Assembly (NCBI RefSeq): GCF_011806425.1
Contig: NZ_JAATOV010000001.1
Location: 682,001 to 746,000 of the forward strand
Source: Thalassospira lucentensis
GTDB lineage: Bacteria; Pseudomonadota; Alphaproteobacteria; Rhodospirillales; Thalassospiraceae
Length of the DNA: 64,000 nucleotides
Direction: 5' to 3'
This document shows positions 26,424-35,592 of this stretch, in pieces. Numbering within the stretch: position 1 is the stretch's first letter; each line of letters opens with the position of its first letter. The translations under genes and the position numbers were made by a program. The notes beneath the pieces are model-generated. The model searched no databases and was not told where the DNA came from. It saw only the letters and a program-made list of their open reading frames with translations.

Positions 26424-27248
26424 ATGGCATCGCACTCAGATGACGCCGTTTTGCTGTCGATTTCTGATGAAATCGCGACAATTACGCTAAACCGGCCAGA
26501 CCGCATGAATGCGCTTGATCAATCCATGATCGCTGGCCTTGCCAACGCCCTTGATCAGGTCGAAGGCGATCTTGCCCATATTGGCGCGGTCATCATCGAA
26601 GGATCGGGCGGCACGTTTATGGCGGGCGGCGATGTGAAATTCTTTCATCAGCTATCGCAAACCCCACCCGACAAAGCCCGACCAGAAATCGAAAACATGA
26701 TCGCTAAGGTCCATGACATCATTGCCCGCATTACCGCGCTGCCCCGTCCGGTGATTGCCAAACTCGATGGCGCGGTTGCGGGTTTTGGGATTAGTCTGAT
26801 GAATGCCTGCGACCTTGCCGTTGCCGCCGAGGATACCGTTTTCACACTGGCCTATATCCATATCGGGACATCGCCCGATGGCGGTTCGACCCATTCCCTT
26901 CCGCGGCTTGTTGGCATGAAAAAGGCCAAGGAAATTGCCCTTTTGGGGGATCGTTTTGGCGCGGATGAGGCCATGGATTGCGGGCTGATCAATCGGGTCG
27001 TGCCCCATGTGCAATTGGCCAGCGCCACTGCGCAATATGCCACCCGTCTGGCCAATGGCCCACGCGATGCCATTGACCGGACCAAGGCCCTTTTGAACGA
27101 TGCCTTGGAACATGATCTTTCCAGCCAACTCACCCGCGAAGCCAAATCATTTTCCGACTGTGCCCAAAGTAATGATTTCCGCGAAGGTGTTACCGCCTTT
27201 GTCGAGAAACGCAGCCCGCATTTTGGCAAGTCATCGGACAAATCATAA
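26424..27248 (+). CDS. Enoyl-CoA hydratase/isomerase (crotonase family)
   Basis: A 274-residue crotonase-fold enzyme. The oxyanion-hole segments are EGSGGTFMAGGDVKFF and KLDGAVAGFGISLMNACDL, and an ISPDGG-like TSPDGGSTHSLPRLVG follows. One of the two catalytic glutamates of a classic hydratase (the E in the E-x4-Gx2PGGG region) appears as aspartate here, so isomerase or another crotonase activity is possible. A GGGAGGA site precedes the ATG at 26424. It continues the fatty-acid operon after the thioesterase. Confidence 0.85.
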   Translation: MASHSDDAVLLSISDEIATITLNRPDRMNALDQSMIAGLANALDQVEGDLAHIGAVIIEGSGGTFMAGGDVKFFHQLSQTPPDKARPEIENMIAKVHDIIARITALPRPVIAKLDGAVAGFGISLMNACDLAVAAEDTVFTLAYIHIGTSPDGGSTHSLPRLVGMKKAKEIALLGDRFGADEAMDCGLINRVVPHVQLASATAQYATRLANGPRDAIDRTKALLNDALEHDLSSQLTREAKSFSDCAQSNDFREGVTAFVEKRSPHFGKSSDKS

Positions 27249-27274
27249 AAAAAAATTCAGGGGGGAATACGATC

Positions 27275-28168
27275 ATGGCAAACCTTAACGGGAAGACATT
27301 GTTTATCACCGGTGCATCGCGCGGCATCGGCAAGGAAATTGCCCTGCGTGCGGCTCGGGACGGTGCCAATATTGCTGTGATTGCCAAAACCGATCAGCCT
27401 CATCCCAAACTGCCCGGCACCATTCATAGCGCCGTTGCCGAGATCGAGGCAGCCGGCGGCAAGGGACTGGCCCTTAAAACCGATATCCGCGATGAAGATC
27501 AGATCACAGCAGCCGTTGCCAAAACCGTCGACGCGTTTGGCGGGATCGATATCCTGATCAACAATGCCAGTGCAATCAATCTAACGCCGACCTTACAAAC
27601 CCCGATGAAGCGATTTGATTTGATGCATCAGGTCAATACGCGCGCAACATTTGCCTGTGCGCAGGCCTGCTTGCCGCATCTGATGAAATCGGACAATCCG
27701 CATATTCTGACCATGTCGCCCCCACCCAATCTGTCTGCGCAATGGTTTGCCAATCACACGGCCTATACCATTTCGAAATACGGCATGAGCCTGGTGACGC
27801 TGGGTCTTGCGGCGGAGTTTGCCGATGCTGGGATCGCAGTGAATTCACTTTGGCCGGTAACGGTGATTGAAACCGCCGCCCTTAATATGATCCCGGGGAT
27901 CGAACAGGGCCGGGCCCGCACCCCCAAAATTCTGGCCGATGCTGCGCATGCCATTTTGACATCGCCCGCACGCGATGTGACCGGCGGCTTCTTTACCGAT
28001 GAAGCCGTGCTTGAGGCCATCGGCATCACCGATTTTGAACAATACAACCTGACGCCGGGCACAGTCCCCTATCAGGACTTCTTTTTGGAACTGGATCGCA
28101 ACGGCAAGAACGACCCGCAGGTTGCGAAACTTTTGGACAAGATTGGCCGCTTTCACACCGCCGTCTAA
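27275..28168 (+). CDS. SDR-family oxidoreductase, HSDL2-like
   Basis: A 297-residue classical short-chain dehydrogenase. The cofactor motif is TGASRGIGKEIA near residue 12. An NNASAINLTPTLQT segment follows, and the YTISKYGMS tetrad includes the catalytic Tyr and Lys. The AKTDQPHPKLPGTIHSAVAE segment is characteristic of hydroxysteroid dehydrogenase-like 2 proteins, which in animals are linked to fatty-acid metabolism and also carry an SCP2 domain. Here the SCP2 domain is encoded separately at 15799 in the same region. It is the last gene of the operon. The terminator is at 28272. Confidence 0.85.
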   Translation: MANLNGKTLFITGASRGIGKEIALRAARDGANIAVIAKTDQPHPKLPGTIHSAVAEIEAAGGKGLALKTDIRDEDQITAAVAKTVDAFGGIDILINNASAINLTPTLQTPMKRFDLMHQVNTRATFACAQACLPHLMKSDNPHILTMSPPPNLSAQWFANHTAYTISKYGMSLVTLGLAAEFADAGIAVNSLWPVTVIETAALNMIPGIEQGRARTPKILADAAHAILTSPARDVTGGFFTDEAVLEAIGITDFEQYNLTPGTVPYQDFFLELDRNGKNDPQVAKLLDKIGRFHTAV

Positions 28169-28271
28169 TTGGATTTGGCGTCAAAATGATGGTGTTTTGG
28201 CGTCTTTAGGGGACCTGATTTGTCCATGTGATTTTGCACAATGGCAATCAGGTTTCTCGCCCGCTGAACTC

Positions 28272-28301
28272 AACCCGCCCTTTTGTGGCGGGTTCTTTTT
28301 T
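28272..28301 (+). terminator. Rho-independent terminator of the beta-oxidation operon
   Basis: The 8-bp stem AACCCGCC (28272-28279) / GGCGGGTT (28287-28294) is followed by CTTTTTT. Confidence 0.8.
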
Positions 28302-28425
28302 GGGCGCTCGCCAAATGACCGCTGGTTTAGTTTGATTGCATGGGGCGCATTTTTCTGCTTTACACTGCAATCGATTTTGATATTCATTCGCAAAATAGTG
28401 CGGTACGTGGAATTTCCTCACCCTT

Positions 28426-28944
28426 ATGATCACCCGGTCTCGCCATATGATTCTTGATGCGCTCGAACGTTATTATGACGAGCTGCTTATTCATGTGCGC
28501 AAACGGGTTGGCTGTGGTGCGATGGCGGCTGATATCATTCAAGAAGTCGGCGCAAAACTGACTGAACGCCCCCCAGAAACCGCCATCGAAAACCCACGGG
28601 CATTTTTATATCGTGCAGCCAGCAATATGGCGATTGACCAATTGCGGGCGCAAAAAACCCAAACCCGCTATGTTCAAACCGGCGATATCCCCGAACATGC
28701 GCGGTCTGATACCCCATCCGTCGAAGAACACCTTGTCCAACGTGAACGACTGGCTGTTTTGAAACGTGCTGTGGATGAATTGCCGCCAAGGTGCCGCGAC
28801 GTTTTCATCATGCGTAAATTTGATGGAATCTCACAGGCAGAAATTGCAGAAAAACTTGGAATTTCGCGCGGCATGGTGGAAAAGCACATTCGAAATGCCC
28901 TCGCCCATTGCATGGAAAAGATGCGCGAAATCGATACAAATTAA
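28426..28944 (+). CDS. ECF sigma factor, FecI-like
   Basis: A 172-residue extracytoplasmic-function sigma factor. Region 2 has DIIQEVGAKLTERPP and the ENPRAFLYRAASNMAIDQLR segment typical of FecI-type proteins. Region 4 has DELPPRCRDVFIMRKFDGIS and the HTH QAEIAEKLGISRGMVEKHIR. It should direct RNA polymerase to the TonB-receptor promoter when released by the FecR protein. No strong ribosome site is visible, and ATG 28447 is an alternative start. Upstream, 28378-28396 contains a weak Fur-box-like stretch, consistent with iron control but not convincing. Confidence 0.88.
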   Translation: MITRSRHMILDALERYYDELLIHVRKRVGCGAMAADIIQEVGAKLTERPPETAIENPRAFLYRAASNMAIDQLRAQKTQTRYVQTGDIPEHARSDTPSVEEHLVQRERLAVLKRAVDELPPRCRDVFIMRKFDGISQAEIAEKLGISRGMVEKHIRNALAHCMEKMREIDTN

Positions 28945-29031
28945 AAAGCAATTCCGGTTTTTGCATTGGCAATCGTCTTATTGTCATGGACCGGATCAAA
29001 AAGTGACGGACAGACGAGCAGAGGACGAGAC

Positions 29032-30090
29032 GTGCCGCAGAACCCGCAATCGGCAGACGCACAAAAACGCATAGAACAAGAAGCTTCTTATTGGCTCGCC
29101 CGTTTTGACGGTGCAGAAACCCAAAAAGAAGCCGATGCGGTCGCGGACGCGCATGCCCAGTGGCTGGCACGCGATCCACGTCATCTACAGGCGTGGCAGC
29201 AGGTTAATAATATCTGGCAAGAATTTGATCTTTTGGCAGACGATTTCAAAAATCAGGCCGACAGCCATCCGGCACGCCATGCATCCGATGCCCCCACTGT
29301 CGTTGATTTCACGTCACATAACCGCCGTTCAGGTGCTAAAACCGCCCAGTCACGTGTAAAACGTGGCCCTTGGCGCATGGCGGTCACATCGGCCCTTGCC
29401 GCGTCTATTGCGTTTGCGGCGGTTTTGGGCGGCATGCATTATCTGCCAAATCATACGGCGGATATTGCAACCGGATATGGTGAAGTCCGCACAACCGAAC
29501 TTCCCGATGGATCGTTGATTGCGCTGAATACCGATACCCTGATTGATATCGATTACAGCAACGATACACGCCGTATTCATCTGATTTCGGGCGAGGCTAT
29601 CTTTACCGTATCCCCCGATAAAACCCGCCCATTCGTCGTCACAGCCGGGAACGGAACCGCGACCGCCTTGGGCACTGTGTATGGTGTTCGAAAATACGAC
29701 GAAAATGCCACCGTCACAGTCCTTGAAAGCAAGGTTGGCGTGCAATGTCAGTGCGATAATATCGCCCCTGATGGCCAAATCGTTGTCCGGCCTGGTCAGA
29801 AAATTCAGTACGGACCATCGGGAATGGGCAAACTGGAAACGACCGCATTAACGGAAACAAGTTGGCTTGATGGAAAGCTTGTGTTTCGCAATGAACGTCT
29901 TGATGACGCCATCGCCAAAATCAATCGATATCATTACGGTATCATCCGCCTTGCCAATCGATCCCGCGCGGACGAGCGGATTAACGGTGTTGTGAACTTG
30001 GACAACCCAACTGCCATGGTCGACACGCTGAAAGACGCGATGAAACTCGACAGTCTAAGCGTTACCAACGCGTTGATTCTGCTGTATTGA
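29032..30090 (+). CDS. FecR-family anti-sigma/sensor protein
   Basis: A 352-residue protein. The cytoplasmic N-terminal DUF4880-like part contains EASYWLARFDGAETQKEAD and AHAQWLARDPRHLQAWQQV. One membrane helix (AVTSALAASIAFAAVLGG) is followed by the periplasmic FecR domain (GYGEVRTTELPDGSLIALNT) and a C-terminal STN-like segment. It should relay receptor occupancy to the ECF sigma factor. I choose GTG 29032, which has AGAGGA about 8 nt upstream. Earlier in-frame starts lie close to the sigma gene and add non-family residues. Confidence 0.88.
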   Translation: MPQNPQSADAQKRIEQEASYWLARFDGAETQKEADAVADAHAQWLARDPRHLQAWQQVNNIWQEFDLLADDFKNQADSHPARHASDAPTVVDFTSHNRRSGAKTAQSRVKRGPWRMAVTSALAASIAFAAVLGGMHYLPNHTADIATGYGEVRTTELPDGSLIALNTDTLIDIDYSNDTRRIHLISGEAIFTVSPDKTRPFVVTAGNGTATALGTVYGVRKYDENATVTVLESKVGVQCQCDNIAPDGQIVVRPGQKIQYGPSGMGKLETTALTETSWLDGKLVFRNERLDDAIAKINRYHYGIIRLANRSRADERINGVVNLDNPTAMVDTLKDAMKLDSLSVTNALILLY

Positions 30091-30157
30091 CGAAAAATCC
30101 CAAAAATTTTCATTTTTAAGGTCGTCTTTTCCCGGACCTCCCCGTCTTACCAATAAG

Positions 30158-30176
30158 AATGCAATTTATTCGCATT
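30158..30176. promoter_or_regulatory. Fur-box-like inverted repeat in front of the TonB receptor
   Basis: AATGCAATTTATTCGCATT has 9-bp arms matching at 7 of 9 positions around a central T, in the geometry of a 19-bp Fur box. It lies 51 nt before the receptor start. The CAATAAGAAT sequence just before it also occurs in the hemP promoter region. Confidence 0.45.
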
Positions 30177-30227
30177 ATCGGAAAGTAAACACTGCGCCGC
30201 AATATCCGGTGCTTCTTGGGGGTCCTG

Positions 30228-32675
30228 ATGAAACCAACGATGACCGGCACGGCACAGACATGGCCTAACCGCCGCACATCCAAACCAATCCTGACACTTC
30301 TTCTGACCGGGACGATGTTGACCGGGTTTGTCGTCACCGGCATTTCACCCCTGCACGCGCAAAGCGCGACGGTTGAACTTGCCGCCAACGACACCGTTGT
30401 TGCATTTGATGTGCCCGCTGGCAGCCTGTCTGATGCGTTAACCCGGTTTGCGCAGCAGGCTAATGTGAACCTGATTTACAGTGCCGACATCACGCGCGAC
30501 CTGCAAAGCAGCGGCTTTATCGGCAATGCGACCATCGACAATGCACTGCAACAGGTTTTGGCTGGTACCGGTATTCTTTACCGCGTTGGCGATAATGGAT
30601 CGATCACACTAAACGCAGCACAAACCACCGATGGCAGCACCCTTACCGCCCCTGTCACCATCGAAGCAACGGCAGGTGAACTGGCCAAGGGCCCGGTCGA
30701 TGGCATCATTGCCAGCCGAAGCGCAACCGGCACAAAAACCGATACAGCCCTTGTTGAAACACCACGTTCAATTTCCGTGGTGACCGCCGACGAAGTCGAA
30801 ACACGTCAGGCACAAACCGTAATGGATGCGTTGGAATATTCGCCCGGCATTCAGCCCGATCTGTTTGGCTATGACACCCGCTATGACTGGTTCAAGGTAC
30901 GTGGGTTCTCGCAAAACGAAGTCGGCCTATACCGCGACGGCTTGCAGTTACGATCATCTGGCTACGCATCGTTCCAACAAGAAGCCTATGGCGCAGAACG
31001 CGTTGAACTTTTGCGCGGCCCCACATCGGTTCTCTATGGGCAAAACTCCCCAGGTGGGATGGTCAATGTCGTCACCAAACGCCCCAATGCCGACATGCAA
31101 AACGAAATCGAGATTCAAGGGGGCAGTTTTGATCACAAGCAGGGCGCGTTTGATATCGGCGGCAATATCCTGAACGACGGCAGTGTGATGTATCGCCTGA
31201 CCGGTTTGGTTAAGGATTCCGGAACGCAAACCGATATGGTCGATGATGACCGGGTTTATATTGCCCCGTCACTTAAATGGGAAAACGACGATACCAGCTT
31301 GGTCTTGTTGACCCATTATCAAGAAGACCATACCGGATCCGCCAATAACTGGTTACCCACCGTGGGGACAATTTATGACGCCCCGAATGGTGCAATTCCG
31401 GTCGATGTCTTTACCGGTGATCCCAGTTTCGAAGGATATGACAGAACGCAATATTCTGTCGGCTACGAGTTCAGCCACGATGTGAACAATCAAGTCACTT
31501 TGCGCCAGAACGCCCGCTATGCCTATGTCGATGTCGACTATAAGACATTCTATGGCAATGGCTGGGATGATGTGAACGCAGGCACCCTAAAACGCAGCAC
31601 CTTGCGTACCGATCAGAATGCAAATGTCTTTACCATCGACAACCAAATTGAAAGCCGTTTCGAATTTGGCAGCGTCAATCACACATTGCTGACCGGTTTG
31701 GATTACCAACACTACAAATATGACCGAGAGGCATATTTCGGGATGGCGTCATCGATCAATGTTTACAATCCATCATATAACGGATCCTTGCTTGGCGAAG
31801 CGACATGGTATGATGACGAACTGACCCAACGCCAACTTGGCATCTATGCCCAAGACCAGATTGATTTTGATGAAAACTGGACGCTGACCCTTGGCGGACG
31901 TCAAGATTGGTCGGATGAGGAAAAAATCGATAACACTGCCAATGGCAAAGAAAGCAGTAAAAACGATCATGCTTTCAGCGGCCAAGCCGGTCTTATCTAT
32001 AAGACGGATTTCGGTCTGGTGCCCTATGTCAGCTATTCCGAGTCCTTTACCCCCGTGGCAAGTACGGGCACCCAAAGCTTTGATCCGGAAACCGGACAAC
32101 AGTTTGAAATCGGTGCAAAATACGAACCGCAAAGCTTTGATGGTTTGTTCTCGGTGGCACTTTACGATTTGCGCCGTCAGAACGTGACAACAGCCGATCC
32201 CAATGACCCAAATTTAAAAGTTCAAACCGGTGAAGTCCGCTCCCGCGGTGTCGAACTTGAAGCTGGGTTTGAACCAATCGACGGTCTTGTCACCAAACTG
32301 GCTTATACCTTTAACGATGCCGAAATCACCAAAACCAATGACGGCAATCGGGGGAAGGTTGCAAAATCAACGCCCAAGCACACCGCATCGCTTTGGGCTG
32401 ATTACACCTTTGACCATGGGATGCTTGATGGGTTTGGCTTTAATGGCGGTGTACGTTATCTCGGTTCACAATATGTCGATGACGCCAACACCATAGAAGT
32501 CCCACACACAACCCTGTTTGATGCGGGCATTCACTACGATCTTGAAAACTATGTCTTCGCCTTGAATGCGACCAACCTGACCGATGAACGCTGGGTTGCC
32601 AGCTGTGCCGGCGCAACGTCGTGCTATTACGGTCAGGGCCGGACGTTTCTTGCCAGTGTAAAATACCGCTGGTAA
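30228..32675 (+). CDS. TonB-dependent siderophore receptor with STN signalling domain
   Basis: An 815-residue outer-membrane receptor. After the signal sequence an STN domain (about 60-130: GSLSDALTRFAQQANVNLIY) provides the periplasmic contact with FecR. A plug with VETPRSISVVTADEVE and LLRGPTSVLYGQNSPGG precedes the barrel. The C-terminus carries the cysteine pair SCAGATSCYYGQGRTF typical of hydroxamate-type (FhuA/FhuE/FoxA-like) receptors and ends in Trp. The ATG at 30228 follows GGGGG closely. A TTG at 30216 also opens the frame. Ligand identity is inferred. Confidence 0.9.
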   Translation: MKPTMTGTAQTWPNRRTSKPILTLLLTGTMLTGFVVTGISPLHAQSATVELAANDTVVAFDVPAGSLSDALTRFAQQANVNLIYSADITRDLQSSGFIGNATIDNALQQVLAGTGILYRVGDNGSITLNAAQTTDGSTLTAPVTIEATAGELAKGPVDGIIASRSATGTKTDTALVETPRSISVVTADEVETRQAQTVMDALEYSPGIQPDLFGYDTRYDWFKVRGFSQNEVGLYRDGLQLRSSGYASFQQEAYGAERVELLRGPTSVLYGQNSPGGMVNVVTKRPNADMQNEIEIQGGSFDHKQGAFDIGGNILNDGSVMYRLTGLVKDSGTQTDMVDDDRVYIAPSLKWENDDTSLVLLTHYQEDHTGSANNWLPTVGTIYDAPNGAIPVDVFTGDPSFEGYDRTQYSVGYEFSHDVNNQVTLRQNARYAYVDVDYKTFYGNGWDDVNAGTLKRSTLRTDQNANVFTIDNQIESRFEFGSVNHTLLTGLDYQHYKYDREAYFGMASSINVYNPSYNGSLLGEATWYDDELTQRQLGIYAQDQIDFDENWTLTLGGRQDWSDEEKIDNTANGKESSKNDHAFSGQAGLIYKTDFGLVPYVSYSESFTPVASTGTQSFDPETGQQFEIGAKYEPQSFDGLFSVALYDLRRQNVTTADPNDPNLKVQTGEVRSRGVELEAGFEPIDGLVTKLAYTFNDAEITKTNDGNRGKVAKSTPKHTASLWADYTFDHGMLDGFGFNGGVRYLGSQYVDDANTIEVPHTTLFDAGIHYDLENYVFALNATNLTDERWVASCAGATSCYYGQGRTFLASVKYRW

Positions 32676-32701
32676 TCAGCAGATCGACAGTGACCACATA
32701 C

Positions 32702-32732
32702 AAAAGCACCGCCGAAATCGGCGGTGCTTTTT
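32702..32732 (+). terminator. Rho-independent terminator after the siderophore receptor
   Basis: The 11-bp stem AGCACCGCCGA / TCGGCGGTGCT (32705-32715 and 32718-32728) is followed by TTTT and preceded by AAA. Confidence 0.85.
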
Positions 32733-32793
32733 GTTATGCGCATAGGACGTTGAGGGTTCTAAAAACGTCTGCACGCAGTCGTGTAACTGTGTC

Positions 32794-33273
32794 TTAGGAT
32801 GCTTCGCGCTCAAGAGTCTGACGCGGCATTTCGCATGATTTCAAGCTTGGCGTTGGCAGCATCATCTGAACTGACAAGGCAATCGCCAGATCATTGTTTT
32901 TACGTTCTTGATCAAGGAAATGCTCAGACCAGATGCCATCGCGATTGGCCGACAAAAAGGCGCAACGCAGCATCGAAAACGCGGTTGAACGATAACAATC
33001 ATGCTGACCGGTTACCTGTTCGAACCAACCGGCAATCGCATCGTGCGCGGCCTGATCCAAAAGGTCCTGCATATTTGTCCGATCATTTGCCGCAAAGCTG
33101 TCTTGGGCAAGGGCATCACGAAGGGCGGTGACCAAACGCTGGTTCGCCGATGCGTTGGTCAGACCAAATGACCGCAGCCAAGCACGGGCTGTATCTTCGA
33201 TCAGGCGCGTCATAGCAGCCGATTCAAAAGCGGCGTAGGAATAACCCTGTGATGCAAAGGTCAGATCAGTCAT
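32794..33273 (-). CDS. Unrecognised 159-residue protein
   Basis: I do not recognise the family. The protein is helical in appearance and soluble, with no signal peptide or membrane span. The N-terminal half is rich in Ala/Leu heptads (TRLIEDTARAWLRSFGLT). The middle contains TGQHDCYRSTAFSMLRCAFL, with two cysteines. The ATG at 33273 has AAAGGG about 8 nt upstream, and codon use resembles its neighbours, so it is probably real. It is transcribed leftward, 137 nt downstream of opgH, and converges with the siderophore receptor. Confidence 0.65.
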   Translation of the reverse strand: MTDLTFASQGYSYAAFESAAMTRLIEDTARAWLRSFGLTNASANQRLVTALRDALAQDSFAANDRTNMQDLLDQAAHDAIAGWFEQVTGQHDCYRSTAFSMLRCAFLSANRDGIWSEHFLDQERKNNDLAIALSVQMMLPTPSLKSCEMPRQTLEREAS

Positions 33274-33410
33274 GTGTTCAGCCCTTTAAAAGGTAAGCGA
33301 TCATTTATGATTAACTGTTCGTTAAGAATGATATTCGCCTGTAAAAGTCGGAATATTTTGCTCAAATCTGGGCGTTTTTGTGGCGGCACATATATCATAA
33401 AAACAATGAC

Positions 33411-35534
33411 TTACGAAGATTCATTTGTTTTTTGTGCTGCATGTGCGTCCCGACCAGCCATGATTTGATCAAGTGGTTTAACCGGCCACGACAAAATCAG
33501 AAGCTTCTCATCGCGTGTAAGGCTTTCGATCCCCAAACGCGCAAGCTTTTCGTAAATGATGCCAATCTCGATCCCGGTGCGTGCATCGGGTTTACGTGTC
33601 GGCAACAAGGCCGAATGCAGGGCATTGGCGTACGGATCTTCGATCAGGCGCAACAAGCCATCCTTCACATCGCCGCCACCGTTTTCCGCGGTAATCCGAT
33701 CCAGTGCGCGCAGTTCATCGGGGCTGTCATATTCTTCGGGGGTGACAAACAACTTCATCCGCCGCGCAGCCTTGCCAATTTTCAGGCTGCTGGAATAGTG
33801 GGTCAGCCAAGGCGACAAAACCAAACCGGCCAAAATCGGCGATAGCCACCAGAAGAACGCCGTATCGACAAAGATCGCGATCGCGCCCCAGATTAACCCG
33901 ATCACAATAATCGTCCGATGGGTTTTCAGGGCCGCACGAAACGGCACACCTGCATCATCACGTTCCTGCGCGTCCCAACCGACCTGATTACCGGTCAGAA
34001 CCGAAAACACAAATTGGGCATGCAACATCATCATGATTGGGGCCTGCAACGCGGAATACAGCGTTTCGAGAACCCCACTGGCCAGCACCATGACCCCGCC
34101 ATACTGTTTGCGATCGCGGCCAAGGCAAACCATCAGAATCGAGATGATCTTGGGCAGAACCAGCATACCGATGGTGAAAATCAGCAAGACCAGCATTTCA
34201 AACGACCTGTCCACCGGCCATTGCGGGAACATGGTGAAATGACCAGGGAAGAAGCTATAGGTCAGCTGCGTGTTTTGCAGTGTGGCAACGGTCGAACTTA
34301 ACAGCAACAGCAGCCAAAGCGGCGACGAGCCAAAGCTCATAACACCCATAAAGAAATGCAGTCGGCTAAGCGGTTTGAACCCTGGCGCAACCATCAAGCG
34401 CGCATGTTGCATATTGCCCTGACACCAACGACGGTCACGGATGGCAAAATCAATCAGGTTGGGCGGCAATTCTTCCCAGCTGCCTTCAAGCTGCGGGATC
34501 AACCAGCACCGCCAACCAGCCTTGCGCATAAAGGCTGCCTCGACGAAATCGTGGCTAAGGATATGCCCGCCCATCGGCGGCTTGCCCGACAAAACCGGAA
34601 GACCACAGCATTCAATGAATGCTTTGACGCGAATGATTGCGTTATGGCCCCAATAGTTCGAACTGCCCATACACCAAAATGACAGACCTGCTGACATGGT
34701 CGGGCCGTGAACACGGGAAATAAACTGCAAGATACGCGCAAACAGGGTCTGACGACCGGTCGGCTGCGGCGGGCTTTGGATAATCCCGGCATCCTGATTG
34801 TTTTCCATCAAATAGGCCATGTTCACCATGGCCTCGCCGGACATCACACTGTCGGCATCAAAAACGATCATGTGATCGTAATTGGCCGCATAGGTTTCGC
34901 AGAATTCTTTCAGGTTGCCCGATTTGCGTTCGGTATTTTCCGTACGTCTGCGGAAAAAGATTTTCCCGCGGGCGTTCAAATCCGTACAGGCCTTGGCCCA
35001 TGCCATTTCTTCGGCGATCCAAATATCGGGATCACGGGTGTCAGACAGAACAAAGAAATCAAACGCATCAATTTCACCGGTCGCAGCAAGGCTTTCATAA
35101 CTGGCGCGAAGGCCGGCAAAGACACGGTTTGGGTCTTCGTTATAAACCGGGATCACCACGACGTTTTTGGACCGTAGCGGCCCTTGGCGTTCAATGGGTT
35201 TTAAGCGTTTAAGCGTAATCGCATCGAGCTTTAAGCCACGCAGGAACAACCCAACAATACCGGTGAAAAACGACAACGAAATCCAGGCAAAGTTGATGGT
35301 AAAGAACGTTACAACCACCATTTCCATGATCGTCAGTTGATCCGCACCCAACACATCGGCCATCAACCATGCCGCATAGGCAGTTGCGGCCAATGACGCA
35401 CCAAACAAAAAGAACCGCCGCGCACCAACGCCCGGTCCACGCAGCTTGACTGCCGGATCGTACGCCACGCCGTCAAATTGCCCGGTTGGGCCATCAGGCA
35501 TTGTTGTTTCTTGTTGGTCAGAAGTGCGGTTCAT
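33411..35534 (-). CDS. opgH: Glucans biosynthesis glucosyltransferase OpgH (MdoH)
   Basis: A 707-residue inner-membrane family 2 glycosyltransferase that polymerises glucose from UDP-glucose into the beta-1,2-linked backbone of osmoregulated periplasmic glucans. N-terminal membrane helices (FLFGASLAATAYAAWLM) precede the catalytic region, with DTRDPDIW, the metal-binding FDADSVMSGEAM and the RDRRWCQGN acceptor motif. Several C-terminal membrane spans follow. It is 58 nt downstream of opgG on the same strand, the usual gene pair. Confidence 0.93.
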   Translation of the reverse strand: MNRTSDQQETTMPDGPTGQFDGVAYDPAVKLRGPGVGARRFFLFGASLAATAYAAWLMADVLGADQLTIMEMVVVTFFTINFAWISLSFFTGIVGLFLRGLKLDAITLKRLKPIERQGPLRSKNVVVIPVYNEDPNRVFAGLRASYESLAATGEIDAFDFFVLSDTRDPDIWIAEEMAWAKACTDLNARGKIFFRRRTENTERKSGNLKEFCETYAANYDHMIVFDADSVMSGEAMVNMAYLMENNQDAGIIQSPPQPTGRQTLFARILQFISRVHGPTMSAGLSFWCMGSSNYWGHNAIIRVKAFIECCGLPVLSGKPPMGGHILSHDFVEAAFMRKAGWRCWLIPQLEGSWEELPPNLIDFAIRDRRWCQGNMQHARLMVAPGFKPLSRLHFFMGVMSFGSSPLWLLLLLSSTVATLQNTQLTYSFFPGHFTMFPQWPVDRSFEMLVLLIFTIGMLVLPKIISILMVCLGRDRKQYGGVMVLASGVLETLYSALQAPIMMMLHAQFVFSVLTGNQVGWDAQERDDAGVPFRAALKTHRTIIVIGLIWGAIAIFVDTAFFWWLSPILAGLVLSPWLTHYSSSLKIGKAARRMKLFVTPEEYDSPDELRALDRITAENGGGDVKDGLLRLIEDPYANALHSALLPTRKPDARTGIEIGIIYEKLARLGIESLTRDEKLLILSWPVKPLDQIMAGRDAHAAQKTNESS

Positions 35535-35592
35535 CTGGCTTTACCTGAATAAATCGGTGTTCAGCAATACGATCTGCGGTCAAAAATGCGGG

